Source of the DNA: a virus
Strand: one strand, 5' to 3'
DNA: 33,443 nt
IMG/VR virus record: IMGVR_UViG_3300035182_002588
Coordinates: 1 to 33,443 of that record
The position numbers were made by a program, and so were the translations under genes. The stretch's first letter is position 1. Each line of letters starts with the position of its first letter. Under the pieces are notes generated by a model. It was not told the DNA's origin. It saw only the letters and a program-made list of their open reading frames with translations, and searched no databases. Below are positions 11,285-19,507 of the stretch, piece after piece.

Positions 11285-13521
11285 ACGCCTCCGCCCTCGC
11301 GCCGGGCGTCGCGCCGGACTACTTCGGCGCGCCCGAGCGCATCGCCGCGACGCGCCGGTCCCAGGAGATCGCGCGCCTCCGGCACTACTACCTGGGCACG
11401 CAGTACGACGGGCGGCCCGACTGGTTCACCGGCAAAGGCAAGGGCGGCGAGGTGGTGCCGCTCCGCGAACGGAAGCCCTGCATCGTCTACCCGTTGCCCA
11501 AGGCGGCCTGCAACCAGGCCACCCGCTTCACCTTCGGTGAGGGCCGGTTCCCGCAGATCGCTGTCCCCGAGACCGACAGCGACGACGCCACCACCACGGT
11601 GAGCGGGGACGAGGGCAAGGTCCTCACGAAGTACCTGGCCAACGTCATCGAGTCCGCGCGGCTCAAGAGCGCGATGCGCCGGCTCCTCCGGGTCGGCCTC
11701 TCGCAGCGCACGGCCGTGGCGGTCCTCGGCGTCCGGCGCGGGCGCTTCACGGTGGACATGCCGCGGCCGCAGGACTGCTTCCCGCGGTTCATCGACGACG
11801 ACCCGGAGGGCGACGTCGCCTCCATGGTCTGGTGCTACGCCTTCGAAAAGGAGGTCGAGCGCGGCCAGGCCATCGTCACCGAAACGCACCTCTTCCGGCG
11901 CGACTACACCGAGACGGAGATCGTCTTCTACCAGGACGCGCTGGTCGTCCCCGGCAAGGCGGTCGAGTGGGTGCGGGACGAGACCCGCACCACGCCGCAT
12001 AAGCTCGGCTTCTGCCCCGTCCTCTGGATCCGCAACCTCCCCGCGGAGGACTGCCAGGACATCGACGGGATGGCCCTGTTCGAGGGGCTGGAGGACGAAT
12101 TCGACGCGCTCAACTTTGCGCTCAGCCAGCGCCACCGCGGCATCGTCTACTTCGGCACGCCGCAGGCCTACGAGACCGGCGTCGGCGAGGACGAGCAGCC
12201 CGGCGCCGTCGCCCGCACCGAGCGGGCCGCGAAGACCACGACGGACGCCCGGGCCGCCGCTAAGGACCCCTACCAGAAGGCCGCCGGCGGCGCCGCGCGC
12301 AAGACGGCGCCCGACCAGATCTGGAGCTACCGCAGCTCCGACGCCAAGCCGGGCATCATCGAGACGACCGGGGTGGCCTTCGAGGTCGCCTCCAAGCACG
12401 TGCTCGACGTGCGCGCCCGCATCCTGGAGGCCATCGACGTCGTCCTTCTCGACCCGATGACGGTCGCGGGCAAGGGCGAGCTGAGCGCGAAGGCGCTGGC
12501 GATGATGTACGCGCCCCTGTTGGCGCTCGTCGACGAGCTGCGCGACTGCTGGTGGAGCACCGGCCTCGCGCGCCTTCTGTCGATGGTCCTGCGCATCACC
12601 GTGGCCCTCGGCGGCCGCGGCATTCTGGTGCCGCAGGCCGGCGCCGTCGCCAAGCTCTGCAGCCGCTTCCTGGTGGCGTTCGAGGGCGTGACGCTCTGGG
12701 TGCCGCCGAAAATGCTCCCGAGCTGGGGCGGCTACTTCTCCCCGACGAGCGCCGAGGTTGGCGAGCTCGTCGACGCCACCTGCAAGGCCAGGGACGGCAA
12801 GCTCATCAAGGACGCGACGGCGCGCCGCAACGTGGCGGCCGCCTTCGGCGAGGGCGACACCGATGACGACGAAGACGCTCCGGAGAGCGACCGGCGGCCG
12901 CGCGCCGGCGGGCGCGACGACGGCGGCCACATGAGCCCCCTCCACATGAAGGTGCGCGACGACGCGCGCCGCATCGTCCTGCCCCCCGCGTTCCTGGCCA
13001 AGCTGGGCCGGGTGCGCCTCGGCGAGCTCGACGCCCACACGGTCTACGCCGTCGACGGCGCCGCCGTCCGGGCGCTGGACACCTGCTTCGCCGACTCCGG
13101 CAACCCCTCGTTCTACGTCTACATCCCCGACGGCGAGCTGTGGATCGACCGGCGTCTCGCCGAGAACCCGGCCGACCTGGCGGCGACCGCGCTTCACGAG
13201 GCGATCGAGTGCGCCGTCGGCGCCGACGGCGAGGTCGAGCACAACGACGCCGACCAGGCCGCCCACGCGGCCGAGGAGGTCGCCCGCAAGATGCTGGCGG
13301 TGCTCCCGGCCCCGTCCGGCCCAGCCAGCGCCCTGCAGCTCGCCGCGAGCTGGCTTCCGGCCCTCCGGCCCTTCGCCGAGGCCCTGGCCGCGGACGAGGA
13401 GGAAGACGAGGCGGCGGCCCCTGCTTTCACTTCTGCAACCTTTGCCACCCCTGCCACCCCCAAGCGCCCTGCCCCGGGCGCGCAGCAACAGCCGCCCGCG
13501 GCCGAGACCGAGACCGAGTAG
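11281..13521 (+). CDS. portal protein with a C-terminal zinc-protease-like domain, 746 aa
   Basis: The N-terminal 530 or so residues look like a phage portal: starts near the terminase end by ATGA overlap, a YYLGTQYDGRPDWF beginning, a long alpha/beta body, and an acidic end of the domain (DDDEDAPESD). It forms the DNA entry ring of the head. Residues about 551-675 look like a second domain: VYAVDGAAVRALD, FYVYIPDGELWID, HEAIE (639-643) and AHAAEE (661-666). I recall a similar pattern in a small phage-associated protein family with HE-x-x-E and AH. Such motifs suggest metal binding. Fusion to a portal is unusual. The end is Ala/Pro-rich. An internal ATG at 12931 could give a separate product. 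Confidence 0.75.
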   Translation: MNASALAPGVAPDYFGAPERIAATRRSQEIARLRHYYLGTQYDGRPDWFTGKGKGGEVVPLRERKPCIVYPLPKAACNQATRFTFGEGRFPQIAVPETDSDDATTTVSGDEGKVLTKYLANVIESARLKSAMRRLLRVGLSQRTAVAVLGVRRGRFTVDMPRPQDCFPRFIDDDPEGDVASMVWCYAFEKEVERGQAIVTETHLFRRDYTETEIVFYQDALVVPGKAVEWVRDETRTTPHKLGFCPVLWIRNLPAEDCQDIDGMALFEGLEDEFDALNFALSQRHRGIVYFGTPQAYETGVGEDEQPGAVARTERAAKTTTDARAAAKDPYQKAAGGAARKTAPDQIWSYRSSDAKPGIIETTGVAFEVASKHVLDVRARILEAIDVVLLDPMTVAGKGELSAKALAMMYAPLLALVDELRDCWWSTGLARLLSMVLRITVALGGRGILVPQAGAVAKLCSRFLVAFEGVTLWVPPKMLPSWGGYFSPTSAEVGELVDATCKARDGKLIKDATARRNVAAAFGEGDTDDDEDAPESDRRPRAGGRDDGGHMSPLHMKVRDDARRIVLPPAFLAKLGRVRLGELDAHTVYAVDGAAVRALDTCFADSGNPSFYVYIPDGELWIDRRLAENPADLAATALHEAIECAVGADGEVEHNDADQAAHAAEEVARKMLAVLPAPSGPASALQLAASWLPALRPFAEALAADEEEDEAAAPAFTSATFATPATPKRPAPGAQQQPPAAETETE

Positions 13522-13524
13522 CCC

Positions 13525-14013
13525 ATGCCCTACTTCTGCGACAAGAGCGGCGCGCGCACGTGCGCGCCCGGCATCTCCATCGACGCCGGCGGCGCCGCCC
13601 CGGCCCACGGCGACACGAAGCGCCACGAGCTCGCCGAGGGCGCCGCCGCGATGGTGCTCGCCCACCACGGCGGGCCGCCCACGCCGCAGGTGCTCACCAA
13701 GGCGGCCGCCGCGGCCAGCTCCGTGCTCGGCGCCACCGCCGCGATCGACCAGGCCCTGGCCCGCCTGCCCACGCCGGGCCGCGAGCCCGGCCGCCCGAGC
13801 GGCGCGCGCCCGGAGCCCGAGGAGCGCCGAGGCGGCCGCGGCGCCAGCGCCGTCGAGCGGCCCAAGAAGGCCGACAAGGCGGCGGACAAGGACGCGCCCG
13901 TCGACGCGGCGCCTGAGCAGCTCGAGCAGCCCGAGCAGCCCCCCGCGGCCGATGCGCCGGCCGACGAGACCGACGAGAAGCCCGCGCCCACCGAGACCCC
14001 GGCCGCGGGCTGA
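13525..14013 (+). CDS. hypothetical head-region protein, 162 aa
   Basis: Residues 1-85 are a compact Ala-rich helical part starting MPYFCDKSGARTC. Residues about 85-162 are low-complexity Pro/Ala/Glu/Lys and surely disordered. I recognise no family. It starts three bases after the portal stop and lies between the portal and scaffold/capsid genes, where minor head proteins are usually found. It may be an accessory head or injection protein. The high Ala/Pro/Glu content is normal for this genome. Confidence 0.55.
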   Translation: MPYFCDKSGARTCAPGISIDAGGAAPAHGDTKRHELAEGAAAMVLAHHGGPPTPQVLTKAAAAASSVLGATAAIDQALARLPTPGREPGRPSGARPEPEERRGGRGASAVERPKKADKAADKDAPVDAAPEQLEQPEQPPAADAPADETDEKPAPTETPAAG

Positions 14014-14057
14014 CACGCCGCGCCGCCACCGATCCCTGATCCCTCCACGGAGACCCC

Positions 14058-14462
14058 ATGGCCATCACCCCCGCCGCCATCCTCAGCACCTGCAACGTCA
14101 AGCCCGACCGGGACGAGACCGGCCTCCAGGCCGAACTCGTCCTCGTCACCGTCTCGGGCACCTACGCCCAGGCCAACGGCTCCAAGGCGAGCGCCGTCGA
14201 CGCCGCCATCTCCGCCGGCCGCCGCAACGGCAAGACCGTGACCATCGTCGACGCCGTGCTCTGGCAGCCGGCCTTCGACGGCCTCAACGCCGGCAAGCTG
14301 CTCGGCGCGACCACCGTCGCCGTCAGCGGCTCCGACGTGACCTTCCACGTCACCGAGGGCGCCGCCGGCGTGCTCGACCTGGCCACCGAGTACCCCGACG
14401 CCACGGCGCTCCCCGCGTCCATGTCGCCGATGGGCTTCCTGGTGACCTTCACCGAGAGCTGA
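14058..14462 (+). CDS. hypothetical structural protein (decoration or head fibre candidate), 134 aa
   Basis: The protein is beta-rich with alternating Val/Thr strands (ELVLVTVSGTY, KTVTIVDAVLW, TTVAVSGSDVTFHV) and ends in MGFLVTFTES. No family is recognised. It has its own GGAG ribbon binding site 8 bases before the ATG. Position between portal and capsid genes suits a capsid decoration or stabilising protein. It could also be a small tail or neck part. The assignment rests on position and beta content only. Confidence 0.5.
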   Translation: MAITPAAILSTCNVKPDRDETGLQAELVLVTVSGTYAQANGSKASAVDAAISAGRRNGKTVTIVDAVLWQPAFDGLNAGKLLGATTVAVSGSDVTFHVTEGAAGVLDLATEYPDATALPASMSPMGFLVTFTES

Positions 14463-14510
14463 CCGCCGCTCCAGCCCCGCGCTCCGCCCCGAGCCCGAAG
14501 GAAGATCTCC

Positions 14511-15242
14511 ATGCGCCTGCTGTCCTGCATCGCTCCGCTGCTTCTCATCGCCGCCGCCGGCGACGGTCCCTCCGGGACCGGGCCGGCCCCGGCGACACCC
14601 GCTGGCACCCCGCCGGGTGTCGCCCCGCCGGCGGGCGGGGTGCCCGCGGTCCCCGCCACCCCCGCTGCCCCGCCCGCCGGCGGGGGCGCCGCGGCCGACG
14701 CCGACGCCGCGCAGAAGAAGCGCCTGGAGGACGAGCGCGCCGCGGCCCGCGCCACCCTGCTCAAGAAGCACGGCTTCGACAAGGACGAGGACCTCGGCAA
14801 GGCCCTCGACGAGCTGAAGACCCACCGGGACGCCAAGCTCACCGCCGAGCAGCGCACCGCGAAGGAGCTGGAGGAGGCGCGCGCGGCCGCGGCCGCGGGC
14901 ACCGCTGCCAGCGCGACGCTGGGCACCGCCATCGAGGCGCTGAAAGCCACGATGACGGACGCGCAACGCGCCCACCTGGAGAAGTTCGCGCCGGCCGGCA
15001 CGGCGCCGTCGGAGGTGCTGCGCACCATCCAGCTCATCCGCGACCTCGGCGCCCCGGGCGCCCCGGCCGCGGCCGCGCTGCCGGCCGCGCCGGCGAGCAC
15101 CGCCGCGGCGCCCGGCGCGCCCCGGCCGGGCGGCGATACCCCGTTCGGGCAGTGGCAGAAGCTCGCCGCCAAGGGCGGCCTCGGCGCCGACATCTTCTAC
15201 CAGACCCACAAGGCCGCCATCGAGGCCTCGCGCCCGGCCTGA
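14511..15242 (+). CDS. scaffold-like protein with hydrophobic N-terminus, 243 aa
   Basis: Directly before the major capsid gene. Residues about 70-175 are helical and charged (KKRLEDERAAARATLLKKHG, LDELKTHRDAKLTAEQRTAKELEEAR), typical of phage scaffolding proteins, which guide prohead assembly and then leave. The first 17 residues, MRLLSCIAPLLLIAAAG, look like a signal peptide with an AAA-G cleavage site, followed by a 45-residue Pro/Ala linker. A strong GAAGGAAG before the ATG supports this start. No protease gene is near. The C-terminus (FGQWQKLAAKGGLGADIFYQTHKAAIEA) may bind the capsid protein. The role is inferred from position and composition. Confidence 0.6.
   Translation: MRLLSCIAPLLLIAAAGDGPSGTGPAPATPAGTPPGVAPPAGGVPAVPATPAAPPAGGGAAADADAAQKKRLEDERAAARATLLKKHGFDKDEDLGKALDELKTHRDAKLTAEQRTAKELEEARAAAAAGTAASATLGTAIEALKATMTDAQRAHLEKFAPAGTAPSEVLRTIQLIRDLGAPGAPAAAALPAAPASTAAAPGAPRPGGDTPFGQWQKLAAKGGLGADIFYQTHKAAIEASRPA
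14591..14624 (+). repeat. 10-bp perfect inverted repeat inside the scaffold-like gene
   Basis: GGCGACACCC (14591-14600) and GGGTGTCGCC (14615-14624) form a perfect stem with a 14-base loop in the Pro/Ala linker-coding part. It could form an mRNA hairpin about 80 bases after the start. No T-run follows. It may only reflect the low-complexity codons. Confidence 0.5.
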
Positions 15243-15247
15243 CCTCC

Positions 15248-15341
15248 GGCCGCCCACGCGGCGGCCGCCCCCACATCTTCGACGGCTCGGCGTTCCCGAG
15301 CTGGTGACCCAGCCACCTCGAGGCGGCCCTCGGCGGCCTCG
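15248..15341 (+). promoter_or_regulatory. paired stem-loops in the leader of the major capsid gene
   Basis: Two stems lie in the 122-bp gap before the capsid gene: GGCCGCC/GGCGGCC (15248-15266, 5-base loop) and CGAGGC/GCCTCG (15319-15341). Neither is followed by T-runs. The gap is longer than most here. Structures of this kind before capsid genes can mark RNA processing or stabilise the mRNA of the most abundant protein. GGAG precedes the ATG. Confidence 0.35.
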
Positions 15342-15364
15342 CCACCCCACCCCACCGGAGCACC

Positions 15365-16528
15365 ATGGCCCCGAACGCCAATTTCGTCGGTCTTCAATCC
15401 CTTCCGCAGCAGTTCGTCGAGTCGGTCCGCGCGGGCATGCGCCTGCCGCAGCCCACCCCGCAGTTCTTCTTCGCCATGGCGGCCCTGTCCGCGGCGATGC
15501 GCACGGCGGCGATCGCCGAGGGCGCCGGCACGGCGACCGAGTTCGTCAAGATGATGGCGGGCCCCGGCGCCCCCGTCCCCGCGACGCTCGACACCTTCGC
15601 GCGCACGGCGGACGCCTTCCCCGGCATGGTGCAGTTCGTCAACGGCTTCGGCCTGGGCGAGGGCGACACGGTCAAGATGCGCCGCCCGGTCTACAGCACC
15701 GGCGGGCTCACCGAGGCCTCGCGCCGCGTCAACCCGAGCGTCCCCACCTCGCTCGCGGGCCAGTCCATCACCATGGAGGAGGTGCCCGTCGTGCTCGACC
15801 AGTACGAGGGGCCCTGGGATCCGAAGGGCAACGGCGGCGCCGGCGCCGTCGGCCCCTACCAGATCAACCAGTTCGACGCGCGGTACCGCCGCAGCGCCGA
15901 CAACCTCGCGCAGGAGGTGAGCAATCACCTCAGCTACGACTACGTCGCCTGGCTCGACGCCGTCATCCGCGACCGCTTCCGCGCGACCGCGAACATCACC
16001 TACGCCGACGGCGTCGCCAGCGTGCTGCAGATGACCGCCGGCGCCGGGCACTACACCAACCTCGACCTGGTGCTCCAGGCCCGCAAGGCGGTCTCGGACC
16101 GCGAGCGCAAGCCGTTCGCGAACGGGAGGTACATGGCCATCGTGCCGACGGCCTGGAACACCCAGATGATCCAAGACTCGGCCTACCGGCAGATGGCCGC
16201 GGGCCCGGCCGCCGTCGAGCGCAACATCCTCTTCCGCTACCTGTCGACGGTGGAGGACGTGGACATCTTCGAGTCCACCACGCTCAAGGTCTACGCCGCC
16301 GGCGACACGGTGCCCAACGACGGCAACGCCGTGCCCACCGGCGCGACCGTCTACGAGGGCCTGCTCATCAGCCCCGAGGCCGTCGGCTTCGGCGAGGCCG
16401 AGGGCCCGACGATGTACACCACGGCGGACACCGACTTCCAGAAGAACGTCAAGGTCATCTGGCGCGCCCTGCAGGCCTTTCAGACGCTCGACTCGCGCGG
16501 CGTCCAGCGCTTCCTGTTCCAGGCCTGA
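15365..16528 (+). CDS. major capsid protein, 387 aa
   Basis: Length, position after the scaffold-like gene and composition fit the main head protein with an HK97-type fold. The sequence begins MAPNANFVGLQSLPQQFVESVRAGM and has long helical and strand segments, an E-loop-like region (GDTVKMRRPVY, EEVPVVLDQYEGPW) and a C-terminal piece typical of capsid proteins of the N4 gp56/P22-like groups (RYMAIVPTAWNTQMIQDSAYR). I cannot tell the exact subgroup. GGAG precedes the ATG. No protease gene is near, and there is no obvious cleavage delta domain, so the protein probably assembles at full length. Confidence 0.75.
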   Translation: MAPNANFVGLQSLPQQFVESVRAGMRLPQPTPQFFFAMAALSAAMRTAAIAEGAGTATEFVKMMAGPGAPVPATLDTFARTADAFPGMVQFVNGFGLGEGDTVKMRRPVYSTGGLTEASRRVNPSVPTSLAGQSITMEEVPVVLDQYEGPWDPKGNGGAGAVGPYQINQFDARYRRSADNLAQEVSNHLSYDYVAWLDAVIRDRFRATANITYADGVASVLQMTAGAGHYTNLDLVLQARKAVSDRERKPFANGRYMAIVPTAWNTQMIQDSAYRQMAAGPAAVERNILFRYLSTVEDVDIFESTTLKVYAAGDTVPNDGNAVPTGATVYEGLLISPEAVGFGEAEGPTMYTTADTDFQKNVKVIWRALQAFQTLDSRGVQRFLFQA

Positions 16529-16573
16529 TCGAGGCCGCCACCCACCCCACCCGCTCCGGGAGACCCCTCCAAC

Positions 16574-16954
16574 ATGGCAGCCTCCGGCCCCAACAAAGCC
16601 CTGGTCGCGCGCGCCGCGGCCATCCTCACCACCGCGGAGGTCGCCGGCGCCAGCCTCGACCTCAACGCCGCCTACGCCTCGCGCGTCACCGTCGATCTGA
16701 GCTTCACGATCGGCTTGCTCACCAACGTCATCGTGCGCTTCTACGCGAGCGTCGACGGCGTGACCTGGAAGCCGGTCAGCGCCGGCCTCGCCCTGCTCAC
16801 CGAGACCATCACCGCCAGCGCCGAGCGCTGCTACGCCCTGCCGTCGCTGGCGGGGTTCAAGTTCTTCCGGGCGAGCCTGCAGGGCACCGGCACGGTGACC
16901 AGCTCGAGCGCCACCCTCGCCTACCGCTACCTCCAGGCCGGCTCGCAGCGCTGA
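16574..16954 (+). CDS. hypothetical virion protein, 126 aa
   Basis: This is a beta-rich small protein (RVTVDLSFTIGLLTNVIVRFYASVDGVTWKPV) with an N-terminal Ala-rich helix. The pattern SVDGVTWKP and FKFFRASLQGTGTV recalls small jelly-roll-like phage proteins, but no family is certain. GGGAG lies upstream of the ATG. It follows the capsid gene, so a head decoration or head-completion protein is likely by position. Confidence 0.5.
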   Translation: MAASGPNKALVARAAAILTTAEVAGASLDLNAAYASRVTVDLSFTIGLLTNVIVRFYASVDGVTWKPVSAGLALLTETITASAERCYALPSLAGFKFFRASLQGTGTVTSSSATLAYRYLQAGSQR

Positions 16955-16978
16955 CCGCCGCCGGAGCTGCTCGGACCC

Positions 16979-17599
16979 ATGGCCGCCGTTTTGACCCCCG
17001 CCGAGGTGGAGCTGCTCCGCTTCCACCTCGGCTACGGGAATTTGCAGGTCGGCGCCTACCCGTGGACCCCCGACGGCTTCATGGAGCTGTTCACCAACGT
17101 CATCGCGCTCTACCTGTCCACCGGGCCGGAGACGAGCGCGACGACGGTGGTGGACGCCTCGGCCGGCCCGGTCATCGTCGTGGTCACCCCCCTCGACATG
17201 ACCGGCATCGCGCCCAACGTCCGCCTGCTGGTGGACAACGGCGACGACACCGAGGCCGTGGTGGTCAAGGCCGTCTCGGGCGCGACGTTCACCACCCGCT
17301 TCGCCCTCTCGCACGCCGCTACCGGCTACCCCATCGCCGTCGAGACGGGCACCTCGCGGCTCCGGTACCTCCTCCACCAGGCCGACCGGGTCCACGCGGC
17401 CCTCCTGAGCCCGACCATCACCGCCACGGCCGGCCTCAAGCAGGTGGACAAAGGCGAAATCGAGTGGTTCGGGCCCACCGCCGTCCTCAAGAGCGTGTGG
17501 ACCCAGTACCAGACCATCGTCGGGCAGATCTCCCGGCTCGTCCGCGTCGCCCCCGTGGGCCAGCAGCAGGGGCCCACCACCGCGCTGGAGGCGTACTGA
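16979..17599 (+). CDS. head-tail connector candidate, 206 aa
   Basis: The protein begins with a helix (LTPAEVELLRFHLGYGNL), has a central beta-rich domain (TTVVDASAGPVIVVVTPLDMTG; GATFTTRFALSHAATGYPI) and ends with a helix (LKSVWTQYQTIVGQISRLVRV). The start and end are like head-tail adaptor proteins, here with a beta insertion. GGAG precedes the ATG. Position two genes after the capsid gene supports a connector role. The beta insertion could be an exposed domain. No sure family assignment. Confidence 0.5.
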   Translation: MAAVLTPAEVELLRFHLGYGNLQVGAYPWTPDGFMELFTNVIALYLSTGPETSATTVVDASAGPVIVVVTPLDMTGIAPNVRLLVDNGDDTEAVVVKAVSGATFTTRFALSHAATGYPIAVETGTSRLRYLLHQADRVHAALLSPTITATAGLKQVDKGEIEWFGPTAVLKSVWTQYQTIVGQISRLVRVAPVGQQQGPTTALEAY

Positions 17600-17601
17600 C
17601 C

Positions 17602-17730
17602 ATGAAGACCGTCGCGAGATTCGTGCACCACTGCATCGCGCACCCGATGCTCTTCGTCACCAGCAACGCGCCGGGCGCGAGGTGGTTGCACGACCTGACG
17701 GCGCGCCTCGCCTGGCCTAGGGGCGCGTGA
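17602..17730 (+). CDS. small conserved-looking phage protein, 42 aa
   Basis: An ATG two bases after the previous stop opens a 42-codon frame whose stop overlaps the next GTG as GTGA. The peptide includes VHHCIAHPMLFV and WLHDLTARLAW. A His-Pro pair after Ala and a later LHD-x-T are features I recall from small phage proteins of unknown function. The coupling on both sides and that resemblance support a real gene. The function is unknown; the hydrophobic middle is too short for a sure membrane segment. Confidence 0.5.
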   Translation: MKTVARFVHHCIAHPMLFVTSNAPGARWLHDLTARLAWPRGA

Positions 17731-18179
17731 ACGTCCGCCAGGCCGCCCTCGCCGCCCTCGCCGCGGCCAGAGGCATCGCGCCCGCCCTCGGCATGCACCA
17801 GGTGCGCGTCGTGGTGCGGACGAGGACCTGGTCAAGCGGCAGGCCCCAGACGGGCACGCCGACCGACGTGGACCTTGTACTCGGCGCGCCCGACCCGGGC
17901 ACCGGCCAGATGCTGCAACCGCACGTGAAGGGCCTCGCCGGCGACCCCGAGATCGTCGTCGGGCCGCTCACCCCGTTCGACGCCGCCGCCGCGCCGCGCG
18001 GCTTCACGCCCGCGCAGCTAGCCCCCGGGGACGCCGCCGGCGTTGAGTACTACTACCTGGTCACCTTCCCCGACGGCGTCCCGCGTGCGTACACGGTGGC
18101 ACCGCGCAGCCTGGATACATCGAGCCCGCTGCACTTCACGGTGAAGCTAAAGGCCCTGGACCGGAAAGTGCCCTTCTGA
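17727..18179 (+). CDS. neck/head-completion candidate, 150 aa
   Basis: The start is GTG in a GTGA overlap; the end overlaps the next ATG (TGATG). After an Ala-rich N-terminus the protein is beta-rich (QVRVVVRTRTW, DVDLVLGAPDPGTG, GVEYYYLVTFPDGVPRAYTV, LHFTVKLKALDRKVPF). This is compatible with a small head-closure or neck barrel protein. The position between connector and tail-terminator candidates agrees. Family not recognised. Confidence 0.5.
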   Translation: MNVRQAALAALAAARGIAPALGMHQVRVVVRTRTWSSGRPQTGTPTDVDLVLGAPDPGTGQMLQPHVKGLAGDPEIVVGPLTPFDAAAAPRGFTPAQLAPGDAAGVEYYYLVTFPDGVPRAYTVAPRSLDTSSPLHFTVKLKALDRKVPF

Positions 18180-18958
18180 TGCCCAGCGCGTCCTCGAACG
18201 TCGGCCCCCTGACGCTCCCCCTCGCGCCGGGCGCGCCCGACAGCGCCGTCGACGATCCCACGGTGTCAGGACTGGCCGATTACCTGCGCTTTTGCATCCG
18301 GTTCGACCTCAACGCGAAGCTGGCGAACCTGTCGGGGACGTCGGCCGACGCGGTACCAGCCGGCAACGTCTTCCTCTGGAACCCACTCCAGCCCGGCGCC
18401 CTCTTCACCCGAGGGCGCGGGGACGGCGCGGCCAATCCCTTTCCGGCGCTCTACGTGTGGGGCGGGCGGGGCCGCATGAGCGAGCAAACGCTGGTGTACG
18501 ACGCCGAGGAGCGCGACATCGGCCTCGTCTGGCTGTTCGACGAGCTCCTCCTCCCCGGCGCCTTGGTCGACCGCTCCGGCTTGCGCAACGCGGTCATCAA
18601 GAGCATCGAGCGCGCCATCTCGCGGCGCGCTCACCCCGCCTACAGCTACCAGGGCGGCCCGACGGGCGTCCCCATCGCCGTCTCGCTGGGCCTGTCCGGC
18701 CGCGGCATCCTGCTCACGGCATGCGACCAGGGGATGCTCTCCCCCGTGCCGTCGACGATCGGCGCTGCGCAGGCCAGTGACCAGCCCGCGGTCCGCGCCT
18801 TCCCGGCGGTGATGGCCACGCTCCAGGTCTGCGAGCGGGTCCAGGCGCCCGGGCCGGTACCTGCCGACGTGGGCGATGTCTACTTCACGCCGGCGCTGGG
18901 CGGGCCCGACCCGCTCGATCCGCTCATCCTTCCCACGCGCCTGCTCCCCACGACCTGA
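18179..18958 (+). CDS. tail terminator or neck protein candidate, 259 aa
   Basis: An ATG overlaps the previous stop by one base. The protein has segments FPALYVWGGRGRM, IGLVWLFDELLLPGAL and RAFPAVMATLQVCERVQ. These recall tail-terminator proteins that have a beta sheet with flanking helices and act at the head-proximal end of the tail. It is longer than typical terminators (about 130-200 aa). It ends just before the tail genes. The assignment is tentative. Confidence 0.45.
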   Translation: MPSASSNVGPLTLPLAPGAPDSAVDDPTVSGLADYLRFCIRFDLNAKLANLSGTSADAVPAGNVFLWNPLQPGALFTRGRGDGAANPFPALYVWGGRGRMSEQTLVYDAEERDIGLVWLFDELLLPGALVDRSGLRNAVIKSIERAISRRAHPAYSYQGGPTGVPIAVSLGLSGRGILLTACDQGMLSPVPSTIGAAQASDQPAVRAFPAVMATLQVCERVQAPGPVPADVGDVYFTPALGGPDPLDPLILPTRLLPTT

Positions 18959-18960
18959 CC

Positions 18961-19473
18961 ATGCCCCTCCCCCGCTCGATCTTCGTCGTCTCGACGGTCG
19001 CCGAGCTGCGCGCGACGCCTGGCCCGTGGGCGGAGCGCTACGTCTTCGTGCTGGAGACGGGGCGCGTCTACCGCTGGCTGCGGGGCTCCCCGCTCGTCGA
19101 CGACGGCCGGGCAGTCCTCACCCCCACCGTGGGCGGGTTCGCCGGCGCCTGGCTCCTCGTCCGTGCGCCCGACGCGGGCGCCCCCCTCCCCGCCGGCGAC
19201 GTGACGATCACGCTCGGCCAGGGTGCCTGGCGCACGCTGCCCGCGGGAACGCTCACCGGCGACGCGGTCGCGACGCTCTCCCCCATCAACGCCTCCGCCG
19301 GCGACACCATCGAGATCTCGCGCCTCGACACGGGCGCCTACAGCTACGGGGTGGCGAACGGCGGCCCCGGCGCCGGCACGCTGGTGACGATGCCCCCGTC
19401 GGCGCGCTCCTTCGCTCGCGCCTACTTCGACGGCACCGACTGGCAGCCCCGCAGCTCGGGCCTGATGCTCTGA
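18961..19473 (+). CDS. fibre-like structural protein, 170 aa
   Basis: The first half (STVAELRATPGPWAERYVFVLETGRVYRWLRGSPLVDDGRAVLTP) follows a pattern often seen at the start of phage tail-fibre and spike domains, where a short beta repeat reads out as V-Y-R-W with a following DD-G. The second half is beta-rich with Gly/Thr. It sits before the sheath gene, not with the fibre genes at the end of the tail block, so it could be a neck whisker or head-fibre protein. Confidence 0.45.
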   Translation: MPLPRSIFVVSTVAELRATPGPWAERYVFVLETGRVYRWLRGSPLVDDGRAVLTPTVGGFAGAWLLVRAPDAGAPLPAGDVTITLGQGAWRTLPAGTLTGDAVATLSPINASAGDTIEISRLDTGAYSYGVANGGPGAGTLVTMPPSARSFARAYFDGTDWQPRSSGLML

Positions 19474-19507
19474 CCCCCCTTCCGCGCCCTCCCGCCCGGA
19501 GATTCTG

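Noticed and set aside
11215-14016. Long open frame on the minus strand (over 900 codons) across the portal region
   Set aside because: It is a shadow of the plus-strand genes caused by very high G+C. It has an Arg/Gly/Ala/Val/Leu-rich composition, no domain, and overlaps the well-supported large terminase end, portal and next gene.
14591-14624. Hairpin in the scaffold-like gene as a terminator
   Set aside because: No T-run follows and it lies in a coding stretch of Pro/Ala codons, which easily makes such repeats. Kept only as a repeat.
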